Origin: Cyclobacterium xiamenense
GTDB taxonomy: Bacteria > Bacteroidota > Bacteroidia > Cytophagales > Cyclobacteriaceae
Length of the DNA stretch: 54,496 bases
Direction of reading: 5' to 3'
NCBI RefSeq assembly: GCF_009467825.1
Contig: NZ_WIOK01000033.1
Location: 1 to 54,496, forward strand
Under the pieces are notes generated by a model that made no database searches, was not told the DNA's origin, and worked only from the letters and a program-made list of their open reading frames with translations. Below are positions 54,454 to 54,496 of this stretch, piece by piece. The position numbers and the translations under genes were made by a program. Each line of letters starts with the position of its first letter. Position 1 is the first letter of the stretch.

Positions 54454-54496
54454 ATGAAAAAGAGCAAATTTAGCGAAGAGCAGGTCATCAAGATCC
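54454..54496 (+). CDS. IS3-family OrfA, start only (second IS, partial)
   Basis: The last 43 bases encode MKKSKFSEEQVIKI, the N-terminus of the HTH transposase OrfA of another IS3 subgroup. It is clearly different from the OrfA at 51959-52252 (MSKQTRRKFSSEF). The gene continues beyond the right edge. Confidence 0.7.
   Translation, partial: MKKSKFSEEQVIKI

Noticed and set aside
49004-54496. Possible CRISPR array or integron in the island
   Set aside because: Only two copies of one 67-bp repeat and one palindrome were seen; there are no regularly spaced short repeats, cas genes or integrase gene.

Overview
The window reads as chromosomal DNA of a Bacteroidota member, most likely of the Cytophagales type. 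The evidence is Bacteroidota-style promoters (TTTG, 19 bases, TAnnTTTG), a PorP/SprF type IX secretion protein next to giant proteins with gliding-type C-terminal sorting domains, an FtsI carrying a PASTA domain, and a division/cell-wall (dcw) cluster without murF or ddl. TTG and GTG starts are frequent. No species name can be given from sequence alone.

Layout, 1-5250: the 5' end of a 16S rRNA gene (minus strand) with its leader and promoter(s), a tRNA-Arg(ACG), an outer-membrane beta-barrel gene, a PAP2-like membrane protein abutting rpoN (sigma-54), and asnS. 5251-6337 holds a decayed glycoside-hydrolase-like gene. 6338-16031: a small membrane protein, a three-gene efflux operon (adaptor, MacB-type permease, TolC) with no ATPase gene, a zinc-ribbon methyltransferase, wecB, a methyltransferase-amidase pair and an exported DinB protein. 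16018-25869 is a type IX secretion locus: two paralogous, very large secreted proteins (889 and 1725 aa) with yaaA between them, and a divergent PorP/SprF gene. 25882-31892: Ste24-type protease, PhyH dioxygenase, an overlapping plsB-like/gpsA pair for phospholipid synthesis, and a polyprenyl diphosphate synthase.

32133-47512 is one dense dcw operon: MraZ operator repeats, then mraZ, rsmH, ftsL-like, ftsI, murE, mraY, murD, ftsW, murG, murC, ftsQ, ftsA, ftsZ, nearly all overlapping or abutting. It makes lipid II and the divisome, and the upstream polyprenyl synthase plausibly supplies the lipid carrier. An FMN reductase and a purine nucleoside phosphorylase follow.

49004-54496 is an accessory island made mostly of broken genes: two damaged RelE/ParE toxins (one with an intact antitoxin), a frameshifted XRE regulator, the C-terminal end of an Rhs-type polymorphic toxin split by a 1317-bp IS3-family element, a HicAB pair, and the start of a second IS3-family element at the window edge. 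A 67-bp exact repeat occurs on both sides of the toxin/Rhs/IS section. The IS has a CAC target duplication, and removing it with one CAC copy restores the Rhs reading frame. I found no CRISPR array. I did not find a clearly new complete system; the strongest leads are the interrupted Rhs tail with its small overlapping membrane ORF, the type IX adhesin pair, and the repeat/palindrome structures of the island.
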